Source of the DNA: Shinisaurus crocodilurus
Taxonomy: Eukaryota; Chordata; Lepidosauria; Squamata; Shinisauridae
Length of the DNA stretch: 64,000 bases
Assembly: GCA_021292165.1 (NCBI GenBank)
Contig: CM037880.1
Coordinates: forward strand, 140,246,564 to 140,310,563
Direction of reading: 5' to 3'
The notes beneath the pieces were generated by a model. That model ran no database searches. It worked only from the letters and a program-made list of their open reading frames with translations, and was not told where the DNA came from. Position numbers and translations under genes: made by a program. Each line of letters begins with the position of its first letter. Position 1 is the first letter of the stretch. Of the stretch, positions 11,117-20,198 are shown piece after piece.

Positions 11117-11525
11117 GCTTTCTGCACCTATCATGAAGACCACAGGTAACGGGGAATCAGGGTTTGATTCCAGAGAGGGAGCCTGACAAATGGCTGCAGG
11201 AAGGCAGGAAGCATGCAAATTACCCTCTCCTGAGCTGGGGTGGTAGTGATGAAAAATAGCAATACAGGACTCTTTCAATAATTTAAAGAATTTAAAGTAC
11301 ACTTTAAATTTTTTAATAAGGATCCATTGGAGGGCAAGTCTGGTGCCTGCAGCCACAGTAATTTCAGTTCCCATAGTGTACATTAAAGTTGCTTCAGTTT
11401 CAATCTTGAGATTGAGCTGGTGATCTGCCGCAAGGTGAGCTTCTGCCTGTCCCATCCCTGCCTCTTGGTGCTCCCTCGGTGCTTTTCACTGAGTGCCCTG
11501 GTGGCTATTGGGCCTGGTGAGTAAA
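11117..11525 (+). pseudogene. 18S rRNA pseudogene, continuation after hAT insertion
   Basis: The sequence picks up at the 18S stretch ACGGGGAATCAGGGTTTGAT, then GAGAGGGAGCCTGA, CAATACAGGACTCTTTC, GGATCCATTGGAGGGCAAGT and ATTAAAGTTGCT. Similarity fades near GAGTGCCCTGGTGG, about 690 bases into the mature rRNA. The 3' two thirds of the gene are absent. The truncation fits a partial genomic duplication or an incomplete retrocopy. Confidence 0.93.
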
Positions 11526-12704
11526 CCTGGCCTCTCTGTGGCTGTCTGGATGGGTCAGTAGACCTGGCCTCTGGAATTCTTGCCTCCTGGGGCTGAAACT
11601 CTCATTTTCCATCATGTCCCCTAGCCTCACCTTGACCACAACACACACACACCCTCTATCCACTGAACTGCCACAGCCAGGGAAGCCCCGCTTAATTCTG
11701 CCCTGGAAAGGGACAAGCACCACCCTGCCGCAGCCAGGAAAGCACAGCTGCGTTCTTGTATTGAGAGAAAAAGAGAAAATGAAAACCTCCTCTCTATCTG
11801 CCCTCTGTCAGCCCCCTTCCTGGCTCCTCAACTTGGGTATCCTCCTTACAGCCTTGATTTCTCATCCCCGCCCCAGTTTGTTCCCCATGGCCTCTGAGCT
11901 TTGGGCTGGATCTCGCGCATACCAGGGCTGGCATCTCTGTAACTCAGTGGCAGGAGGGGTACATTTGTCTGGCCTCTGACAGAGACTGGCAAAGCACAGA
12001 CTCTGGACCTTTCGGAATTGGCCCTATTCCATCACTCACTACCCTACCAATGACAACAGCACCCTCCCCCCACATGACTGGCCATGAGCCGCCAGTGCCA
12101 CTGAATGAAGAACAGCAGCACTGCCATAGTTCCATTTTGTTGCCCGCCTAAATTGGCAATTCCCATAGTCCTCATCCCATACTTCCTGCAGAACAGATAT
12201 TAGGATTTGAGGAAGCAGCCTTTCTGACACAGCATGAAAGAAAAACACCAAAATAAGTTACACAAAATATATGCTGCAGCCTGTTTCTGTTTGCCCCACA
12301 GCTATATTATGTCTGCAAGGGTGCGGGGATGAGTGTTGCCATCCCCAAATTTCAGGCAGGGCAAAAAAATTCAGCAGGGGCCAATACAAGATACACAGCA
12401 GATTTCAAAGGCCTGATCTTAAAAGGCCCCATGCCAGGGTCCTGATCAGGGGCCTTGCACCCACTCTAGTGTAAAAAAACAAGGAAAAAACAACATGGCT
12501 GCAAGATGTGGATTTAAAGTAAGGTCTGTTTTTGCCCTCAAGCTAGCCTTTAGAGATCTCTAGATGTGGCCAGTGCAAATACATGTCTTAGTTTCAAGCA
12601 CTGTGGTGTGGTTCAGACCCCATTTCAGCAATGTAGTTTAAGCAGTTTTTCAATGTGATTGGGCCCACACAAACTGACAAAGCTTGCCAAAGTTATCCCT
12701 TATT
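11526..12704. other. No gene recognised
   Basis: Moderately GC-rich, with a short (CA)n run near 11638. No known domain in any frame and no clear transposon ends. Confidence 0.5.
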
Positions 12705-13140
12705 CAGGGCCGGCGCTACCGCTAGGCAGACCCAGGCGGCTGCCTAGGGCGCGTGGCGGAAGAGGGCGCAAACTCTGCGCCCCTTCCTCGCCTCCGCCGT
12801 GCTCCTGCCCTGCCTGCCGCCTCCGCCGCGCCTCCCCGCCCGCTTGCCGGCCGCTGCCGCTGCAACCCCCCCCCCCCCGCGCGCGCCCGCCAACCACCTA
12901 CCTACCTTCCCGTCGTAAAGCACGGGGTCCCATCGCGTCGGAGGAGGAGGCGGCGGCAGCAGCAGCCAGCAGCGGGGGCGGTGGGAAGGTAGGTGGTTGG
13001 CGGACGGGCGCGCGGTCGCGCACGCGCGCGGGGGGTGTTGCAGAGCAGGGCTGCTTTGCTCCGGAGCCCCCCCCACGGCACGAGGGGGGGCGCCTAATAT
13101 AATTTGGCCTAGGGCGCCAAACAGCCCTGCACCGTTCCTG
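12705..13140. mobile_element. GC-rich non-autonomous hAT (436 bp)
   Basis: A perfect 8-bp target duplication CCCTTATT flanks it (12697-12704 and 13141-13148). Ends are CAGGGCCGGCGCTACC and the complement of CAGGAACGGTGCAGGGC, an imperfect inverted repeat. The interior is extremely GC- and CpG-rich, so it looks like a CpG island, and it makes long overlapping spurious frames on both strands. The flanking duplication shows it is an insertion. Confidence 0.88.
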
Positions 13141-13148
13141 CCCTTATT

Positions 13149-13740
13149 TGTTGATTCTAGAAAATAGTGCCGAAACTCATTGGTTTAGCAAGCCACTAGA
13201 GACTTTTGTGTTTGACATGTATTGAGTTGACTTTCTTATTTGATTGATTCTTAACATGGGCAAGGATTCTTTTTGACTGGTAAGCAGCTCTGAGTCACTG
13301 AAGGAAAACCAGGATAAAAGCTCTAAAAATAGAGGTTTATAAAGAGAAAATTAAAAGGAAATTGCTGCAGAATTCTATTGAAAAGCGAAATTCCACGTGA
13401 ATCTTCAGGGTACTGTCCTGCCTCCAAGGGAAGTGAAAGTAATTTTGGTAAGATTAGCAGAATTCCTCAGACATGTGGGCTTTCTCAACTCTTAAGTTGC
13501 CACACAGTTGTGCTTGAAGCAAAATTCAAGCAGGGTGCAGCTTAAGTAAACCATCTGTAGAAATGTCAATGGCAGTTAAAAGATTGATAAAAATTTCTCA
13601 GGGGAGTTTCACACTTCTAAACAAACAGCAAAGTCTTGATTAAAAACAGAAAACAAAAGTTTTTATATATTACCGAGACATGGACTGTGTCTGTGTTGCT
13701 TTTGTTCACATTTGAGACTGTGCTTACCATACATTTTAAC
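13149..13740. other. No gene or repeat recognised
   Basis: AT-rich unique-looking sequence without domain-bearing frames. Confidence 0.45.
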
Positions 13741-13746
13741 ATATAA

Positions 13747-13870
13747 AGGTGCAATCCTATGCCTGTTTAGATGGAAAAAAGGCCTACAACTCCCAGCATG
13801 CCCCAACCAGTTGGGGCATGCTGGAGTTGTAGGCCTTTTTTGCCATCTAAACAAATATAGGATTGCACCT
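13747..13870. mobile_element. Palindromic Harbinger-like MITE (124 bp)
   Basis: Perfect 14-bp ends AGGTGCAATCCTAT and its complement, with the whole element folding back around CATGCCCCAACCAGTTGGGG. The trinucleotide TAA flanks both sides (13744-13746, 13871-13873). Related copies show TTA (18020) and TGA (38240), so a 3-bp duplication like that of PIF/Harbinger elements is the best fit. No autonomous partner is seen here. Confidence 0.75.
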
Positions 13871-14097
13871 TAAGAAACTCAGGGAGTCACAACAAGTCCT
13901 GAATCCTATGTGATAAAAGTTTGTCACAGTCACACATTCCAGGTTTAGGTGCACACTTTTAAAAATCCTACATGTACTCCTAAAAATGTCCCTTATTTAG
14001 GAATTTAAAATGGAAAAGGGCCCTACATGGTGAAGACAAGGATACATTGTAACCCCTTACTCTGATATCACCATTCCCAAGTACATTGCTGCACTAA

Positions 14098-14372
14098 GGG
14101 CACAATCTTGTGACCGCTAGACACTGTCTGGAGGGCCATAGGATAATTCGGAGTCCCAGCTCCGACCTCGGAAAAGCACACCTGCGCAGCTGGTGTGATT
14201 CTTTCCACACTGGCTGCAGCTCCGCAGTCACAAGATTGACCTCGGAGCAGGCACTGGGTGGGCGTTCCGGGAGGGGAGGAGCAAGATGCCACCTGCTCTC
14301 CTCACAAGCCGGGGGGGGACGGACATTTAGATGGCCAAAACTGGCTGTCTAAACATACATAGGATTGCACCC
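14098..14372. mobile_element. Harbinger-like MITE, long form, copy 1 (275 bp)
   Basis: Begins GGGCACAATCTTGTG and ends ACATAGGATTGCACCC, flanked by TAA on both sides. The interior (GCGCAGCTGGTGTGATTCTT, TCCACACTGGCTG) recurs in the 381-bp element at 49815-50195. The ends match the short palindromic MITEs at 13747 and 38240, so long and short forms probably used one transposase. Confidence 0.7.
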
Positions 14373-14509
14373 TAAGTGTTTTTGAGGATGAGAGAAACAC
14401 GGAGGCAATCCTTGCCTCTGCATTCCTCCTGCCCTCCACAGGATGCCTGTAATCCTCCGAGTTCAGAGGGTTGCGCAGGCAGCCACATTGGATTGCACAG
14501 ATCGTAACA

Positions 14510-14790
14510 TCTGAACAGCCCTGAACAGCCCAATCTCGTCTGATCTCGGAAGCTAAGCAGGGTCAGGCCTGGTTAGTACTTGGATGGGTGACAAGCTTGG
14601 AATACCATAGCTCAGTGGGATAGAGCACATGCTTTGCATGCAAAAGGTCCCGGGTTCGATCCCCAGCCTCCAGGTAGGGCTTGGAAAGAATCCTGCCTGA
14701 AACCCTGGAGAGCTGCTGCCAGTCAGTGTCCACAATACTGGGTTAGATGGACCAAGGGTCTGACTCAGTATAAGGCAGCTTCCTATGTTC
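14510..14790 (+). mobile_element. Composite SINE: 5S rRNA head joined to tRNA-Ala SINE
   Basis: Bases 14516-14606 match nearly the whole 5S rRNA from CCTGAACAGCCCAATCTCGT through GGAAGCTAAGCAGGGTCAGG to TTGGAATACC. At 14607 the text switches to tRNA-Ala(TGC)-like sequence (ATAGCTCAGTGGGATAGAGC, GGTCCCGGGTTCGATCCCC) followed by the usual squamate SINE body ending GTATAAGGCAGCTTCCTATG. It thus carries two polymerase III promoter modules in tandem. The anticodon-loop bases TTTGCATG are kept, but the acceptor stem is missing, so it is not a tRNA gene. Confidence 0.85.
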
Positions 14791-14871
14791 CAAATGCAAC
14801 TGTAATTTATTATTTTGATAACAGGATAAGTATACTGTACCTTCCTATTTCAATTAGTGGAATATTTCAAG

Positions 14872-14875
<4 letters not shown>

Positions 14876-14913
<38 letters not shown>
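14876..14913. repeat. (TC)n microsatellite
   Basis: About nineteen pure TC units. Confidence 0.95.
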
Positions 14914-14916
<3 letters not shown>

Positions 14917-14919
14917 CTT

Positions 14920-15712
14920 GTGGCAGATGCTTTCTCTAATTCTGGATGTAGCATCCCCCAGTCAGAGACTGTTTTTTGTTGACGGTTTTTTAATTGTTCT
15001 GCATGAATCCCAGAATATATGAAAAGGAAATGCTCTGGCTCTGAAAGTGCTGAGGCAGACTGGTACGGCGAGTCAGTACAAAAAGCATTCAGTGCACAAA
15101 AAGCCAAGCCCAAGTGCAAAGAGCCTCTGCCAGGATCGTCACAAGGATTCCTGTTCCACAGAGGGCTGCTGAACTGCACTGAACGGTGATGTGTCTTTTT
15201 ACCAGTGCCTGCCTCTCCACTCTTTTCCAGACACCCCATAGCAAGCCCTGCCCTAAGCCAGATTGCCGTGAAGGTCATGGCATATGTGATAGATGTCTGA
15301 CTTTTTAAGAATATTATTAATTGGTGCAGACTAGAAATATATATATATATATATTTAGTACAGTCAGAAAACAAACTTTTCATTATAGGAGCGAAAAAGA
15401 GAGCTAGTTTACTGGCAACTTCTGTATGTTTGTATGCAAAATGGGAATTTAACCGTAATTGGGTTGAATCCCAAAATCAGGGTATTCAGATTTTGGATTT
15501 ATGACGTTTGCCTCCCTGGATCCATTTTGGATTAGATTCAGTCTGCACTGGAATCCTGGCTGATCCAAAATGGATCTGGGAGCTGGATCCCCCAAATTCT
15601 GGTGTCTGAATCCCCATGACTGGAGTCCAAACAAATCAGATGCAAATTGGATCAGTTTCAGTTAGCAGAGGTTCCTGGGAAACCCTCAACTCATTGTCCC
15701 CCTCACTGGTGA
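14920..15712. other. No gene recognised
   Basis: A (TA)n run lies at about 15337-15354. At 15440-15640 are short inverted copies of ATCCATTTTGGAT, probably an old repeat. The long minus-strand frame that crosses 14850-15383 reads through the (TC)n run and has no domain. Confidence 0.45.
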
Positions 15713-15720
15713 ATTTAGGG

Positions 15721-16067
15721 CAGTGCTTCTCAAATAGTGGGGCGGGCCCCCCAGGGGGGGCGCGAGGCTCCGTAAAGGGGGGCTCGTTTGACCTCAGTTA
15801 AAAGTTTTTTTTAATATTGTGTTCCTTTAAATCCTGTGCTCCTTTAAATCTTTTCTGCTACAGTTAATAAAGCTATTCTTTGTTGTAAATTGATCCACAT
15901 TTCTTTCTTTTTTTATTCTCTTATACGTTAATAAGGATACAGTGTTATGCAGAGGTGTACTTATAACAATTTTATAGACAAATGATACTATTTACAGTCG
16001 CGCGGGGGGCGCGAAATGTTTTCTTCTTCCTAGGGGGGGCATGACAGAAAATAATTGAGAAGCACTG
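15721..16067. mobile_element. Charlie-type non-autonomous hAT (347 bp)
   Basis: Ends are CAGTGCTTCTCAA and its complement. The 8-bp target duplication ATTTAGGG is perfect (15713-15720, 16068-16075). GGGGGGGC tracts sit just inside both ends, with an AT-rich middle. No open frame of note. Confidence 0.92.
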
Positions 16068-16075
16068 ATTTAGGG

Positions 16076-17098
16076 AAAGGGGTGGCATCAGTTGACCTAG
16101 GCCCCATTGTAGTCATGTGTCGGGGTATGTTGGGCTCTAAAGGTCTCATGGATTCAAAATGGATTGAATTTGAGATCATAGTCATTTTTAACATCCAGCA
16201 ATTTAATCCAATTTAAATGTACCCTTTTGAATGTGATTGCAAATTCTAGACTTTCCATTTTTGATGTTGAAAAAATGTGCTTGCATTGCATTTGTGAATG
16301 GGGAAAGTACAAATGATTTGTGAGGTGTAAGAGACTGACTCTTAGGTTCCCACCATGTTAGGCACTTTGTACATACAGGTTTTTAAAAAGCTCAGTTTTC
16401 TCCAAACCGCTCATATAATCTTTTCACCATTTTTATTGAATAAATAGAACTTTTCAGAATTAGACATTGGCTTCACACAATTCAGAACTTACTTAAAACA
16501 GTGATTATTCTGTTTAAAACGTTAAAAAAAACTATTTTAGGGACATGTACTGTATTTGCTAATTTTGTGTGATTTGAAAAGGCTCTGAAATCGACATGTC
16601 AAAATTCGGCAAATATCACTTGTTCAGTAATTATGCAGCATGTTAATGAGATGCATGAATATGTTCCACTTTAACTATATTTGACATTTGCCAAGTGCCT
16701 GGGGGATACAGATGAGGGAAGGAGGCATAAGGAGAGGGTCACTGCTTAAGGGCAGCTCACATGTATATGTTATTACTTTGATCACATATTTATGAACTGG
16801 GAGAGCAATAAGGGAGATCTACGCCACATGGTGCACACATGGATGCTGAAAGGTCCAGCTCCAGTTATTTTCATTCCAGTCCCACTTTCTGTTATGGTGA
16901 TTAGCTCATATATTAAATAAAAAATATTTGCTTCTCATTGTGTGTTAAACCTACTAAACCTACACGTTTCGCCCCTTCTTTTTTGGACTAAACTTGTTGA
17001 ATGGAAGGTTGTCCTGCAATTCCTGTGATCTTGATGCTATTAGTTTCTTACACCTTGATTTCTAACCAACATATGGAACCAAAACTGCAAATGTACAC
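16076..17098. other. No gene or clear repeat recognised
   Basis: AT-rich unique-looking DNA. No domain in any frame. Confidence 0.45.
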
Positions 17099-17900
17099 TA
17101 GGGATGTTTGAGGATTTCATTCGGTCTGCATTCTTAGGCAAACTGACCTGATTTGCATTTCCTGGACTACAACAACAACAATCCTTTATTGCAGTCAATA
17201 GACCATTCCTCACACAATATAATACATCCATACAGTACAACTAGTTAATTGGACACATGAGAGTGGGAAATCAAATATAGTCTAGTTGAGATAGCCTGGT
17301 TCAGAAATTTGGCCACTTGTTCAGTGACCAACTTATCAGAGCTGCTAAGTAATAAAGTTATTAAGAATTCCATAGGGTGCCCAGGAAAGGACCGTAAAAT
17401 GGGATAAATCAGATCATTCCTGGCCCTGTGATAAAAGCTACAATAAAACATGCTGTATAGATTCCACCTCAGAGTTGTTACATGGGCAGCATCTTTCAGA
17501 AAGTGGGGTTCTGCTATATCTACCATCCAGCAGTTTAGAGAGTATTAAATCTAGCTAATGAAAATGCTCTCCTAAATTTAGGGATCGTCAGCCATCGAAG
17601 ATAAGGCAGCCCCTCCTTGCTAAAAACAGCTGGTAGACCCAAGGATAGAGGAGGGCAGGGGCACCTGGTGGCTTTCCTGGACTAATACATGGATCAGAAC
17701 ACAGTTATCCTTCATTTTTTGCATTTCTCCAAATTTTGTATTCAAGTTCTCAGCTCATAAAATGCACTAAATGAATATAAAATGTGTATTGTGGGTTAAA
17801 ATCTGTACAAAAACATGTCTTGGGGGGGGGGGATACAATAAAAAAATAATGTGAGTTTTTTTCTTTTAAATTCACAGATCGATGCAGAGATGGGACGGAA
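17099..17900 (+). repeat. TAGGGATGT hAT-like repeat interrupted by a LINE
   Basis: Begins TAGGGATGTTTGAGGATTTC. It is broken at 17170-17672 by a LINE insertion and resumes after 17684. The right end is tentatively near 17895 (AGAGATGGGAC). Related fragments are at 105-251 and 35131-35523. Confidence 0.4.
17170..17672 (-). mobile_element. 5'-truncated non-LTR retrotransposon with 12-bp TSD
   Basis: A perfect 12-bp duplication, TTTCCTGGACTA, lies at 17158-17169 and 17673-17684. On the minus strand the copy holds a frame of 93 residues (17245-17526) with DAAHV, FYCSFYHRAR and VTEQVAKFLNQAI. This is the Cys/His-containing C-terminal region found after the reverse transcriptase in several LINE clades. 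It ends at a (TTG)n tail. The clade is uncertain; R4/Dong-like or L1-like are both possible. The intact duplication marks a fairly young insertion. Confidence 0.8.
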
Positions 17901-18019
17901 CAGACCTACAAATGAGCACGTGCACAACTGACATGGACAGTCCAACTCCATTGTATAGGAGGGTGATAATGTGGCAATCCACTGGAAATAGCAGCCTGCT
18001 GTTCTTGTTTCATCTTTTA

Positions 18020-18151
18020 AGCTGCAATCCTATGCAAGTTTAGACAAAAAAAGGCCTACAATTCCCAGCATGCCCCAGCCAGCTCTGCTGGCTGGGGGAT
18101 GCTGGGAGTTGTAGGCCTTTTTTCTGTCTAAACTTACATAGGATTGCGCCC
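18020..18151. mobile_element. Palindromic Harbinger-like MITE (132 bp)
   Basis: Near-complete foldback: AGCTGCAATCCTATGCAAGT and GTAGGCCT on the left are complemented on the right, around CCAGCTCTGCTGGCTGGGG. Flanked by TTA at 18017-18019 and 18152-18154. Same family as 13747 and 38240. Confidence 0.75.
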
Positions 18152-18154
18152 TTA

Positions 18155-19607
18155 GTTGACTTGAGTACCTTGGTTCACAAAAATGCCTTTCAGTTTCTAT
18201 CCACTGAATCTCATTACGCTTTATCTGCCTCCAGTGTTTATATATTGATACAAGTTGCTTCAATTTTCTACTTGATTAACATCTTCAACATTCTCACTGT
18301 GAGTAAAGTTTGCCATTTTCATTCCTCGCTTCTAAACTAATGGGGGACACCAGAACTAAATGCATTTGTTCCACTAACAGTCTTACTAGTGATCCGTTAG
18401 ATGCAATAAAACTTCAGTTTTCCTAATGAGGAGTCTCCTGCTTAAACAGGCAATGACTTCATTAGTCCACATAAGGTATTTCCGCATTACTTAAACTGTG
18501 CCCTGAATACTTGTAATAAGGGAATGAAATTCTCTTCACCCTTCATCGTGCCAAGTTACAGCTCCAGCTGATAGCCCCCCTCCCTCCAGCTTCCACTGCT
18601 GAGGCCATCAGAGGGAGGGGAAGAAGCAGAGGTGGAGTTAGGGGGTGGCCCACTAGGGCTGGAGCCCCGAATCTTTCATTTGGAATCCCGAATCTCTGGG
18701 AGGCCATCTGCCCCACCACCCTGCTGTCCAGAGGCACTTGCTGAAATAAAGGTACAGGGTCCCTGATGATCTCTGTTGCATTAGCTGGCTTTTTGCCCTC
18801 ATGCACTTCCCCTCTTGCTACCTCCCTTGGATCTTTCTGCCTGAGGGTTTTTCCCCGAAATCAAATGCCCTCTTCTCCCCTATCCATACATCCCTTTTTA
18901 CAAATAGGGGTGTCCTTAGGAGATGGGGTCCTTTAGAGACACACAGAGAGAACATATGTAAATTAGCATGTACATGTTTTATTATTATTATTTTGGTCCT
19001 GTGGGCCTGTGCCTGGATCTTTTTGGTACCTAGCACCACCCCTGAGAAGAAGAAGCCCTTCCCAGCAGTTCATGGCCAGTGGCCACTGTAGCTGATGAGA
19101 TGGAGGGCAGGGCAGCTAACAGAAGGCAGAGCTGGGGTAATAGGTGGTGCTGGGGGTAGTAGGCAGAGGTGGGACCTGAACACCACAACACAAAGCCACT
19201 CCTGTAAGCCCACAGGTTTTTGCTCCAACAGAAATCCATTTCAAAGAAAGCCAAAGTGAGGCCAAGAGGCCAAGAATTATCCTAAAATCCTGAGTGCAAG
19301 CCAGAAGGGGAGGTTCTGATCCCCACAACACACAAAACCACTTCTTTGATCCCCCATTTTTCTGCTCCAACAGAAACACATTGCACAGAAGGCATAGGTT
19401 AAAAAAAAAAAAAAAGGCTGTGGTGGGGAATCAAATGTTTAAAAAAACTAGCAAGGGGCTCCGAGTTCAGCCCACCCACATACACCAAGTTATACCTTCA
19501 TCTGTCCAGCCTTTCTAAGGCTGACATCTTGCATGCTTACATGGGAGTAAGCCCCTTTGAATTAAGTGAGACTTACTCCTGCATAGAACTACATAGGAGA
19601 GCTCTGC
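18155..19607. other. No gene recognised; degenerate repeat pieces
   Basis: Near 19160-19375 a block containing CACAACACAAAGCCACTCCT and TTTTTGCTCCAACAGAAA is present twice in direct order. Similar text occurs at 34520-34560, so this is probably a dispersed hAT-derived repeat. An A tract lies at 19400-19415. At 19525-19590 is a squamate-type GAGTAAGCCCC...AGTGAGACTTACTC palindrome. Confidence 0.45.
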
Positions 19608-19700
19608 GTATTTATTTATTTGGAACATTTATATACCTCCCTGCATAATGTATATTCCAGGGCAGTTTACAATGCAAATTAAAAACAGCAAAACAGAACA
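19608..19700 (-). mobile_element. LINE 3'-end fragment (L2-like)
   Basis: Read on the minus strand it ends in the usual form: TTGTAAACTGCCCTGG, a short spacer, TATATAAATG, then (AAATA)n. This is the 3' untranslated end shared by L2 copies in this window. Only the last ~90 bp are present. Confidence 0.6.
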
Positions 19701-20055
19701 AAAAAATAAATGTAATCATCATATGGTGACCATATGCAATCTTACCAGGAGGCATAACCATAGGGGGCCTGTTGTCTTATAGCATTTGATCACATAGTGG
19801 GACCAATTTTACTATACCCACTACCTCATATTTCCAGTCCACTGCAAACGTGGGGGGGGAGGAAACACAAAACATTGTCAGTTGCTTTACACATGTCCAG
19901 ACGCTACCAACAAGTGGTTGTATAAGCCCTGTGGTAAATTTAGTCACTGGCTGCACTATAGACATCATGCAGGCTAGTAATGTTTGGGGCCTAATTTGCA
20001 ACACTCACATACTATAATGATTAGGGCAGAAGGTGTCAACTGCATTAATCTAAAG

Positions 20056-20190
20056 CAGTGTTCTCCAACCTTGGGTCCCCAGATGTTTTTGGCCTACAAC
20101 TCCCAGCATGTCCCAGCCAGCTACGCTAGCTGGGGGATGCTGGGAGTTGTAGGCCAAAAACATCTGGGGACCCAAGGTTGGAGAACACTG
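20056..20190. mobile_element. hAT MITE (135 bp), near-perfect palindrome
   Basis: Ends are CAGTGTTCTCCAACCTTGGG and its complement. The duplication ATCTAAAG is perfect (20048-20055, 20191-20198). The arms match almost to the centre around CCAGCTACGCTAGCTGG. A deleted copy is at 55020-55085. Confidence 0.95.
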
Positions 20191-20198
20191 ATCTAAAG

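Noticed and set aside
12659..13102. 147-residue plus-strand frame and CpG-island-like composition at 12.7-13.1 kb
   Set aside because: It overlaps a hAT insertion with perfect CCCTTATT flanks; frames on both strands are open because of GC content.
14607..14680. Functional tRNA-Ala gene
   Set aside because: The acceptor stem is missing and the sequence continues into a SINE body, so it is a SINE head.
14850..15383. 177-residue minus-strand frame
   Set aside because: It includes a (GA)n run that codes for alternating Arg-Glu and has no recognisable domain.
18640..19060. Possible further hAT between GCAGAGGTGG and CCACCCCTG
   Set aside because: The ends do not pair well and no 8-bp flanks match.
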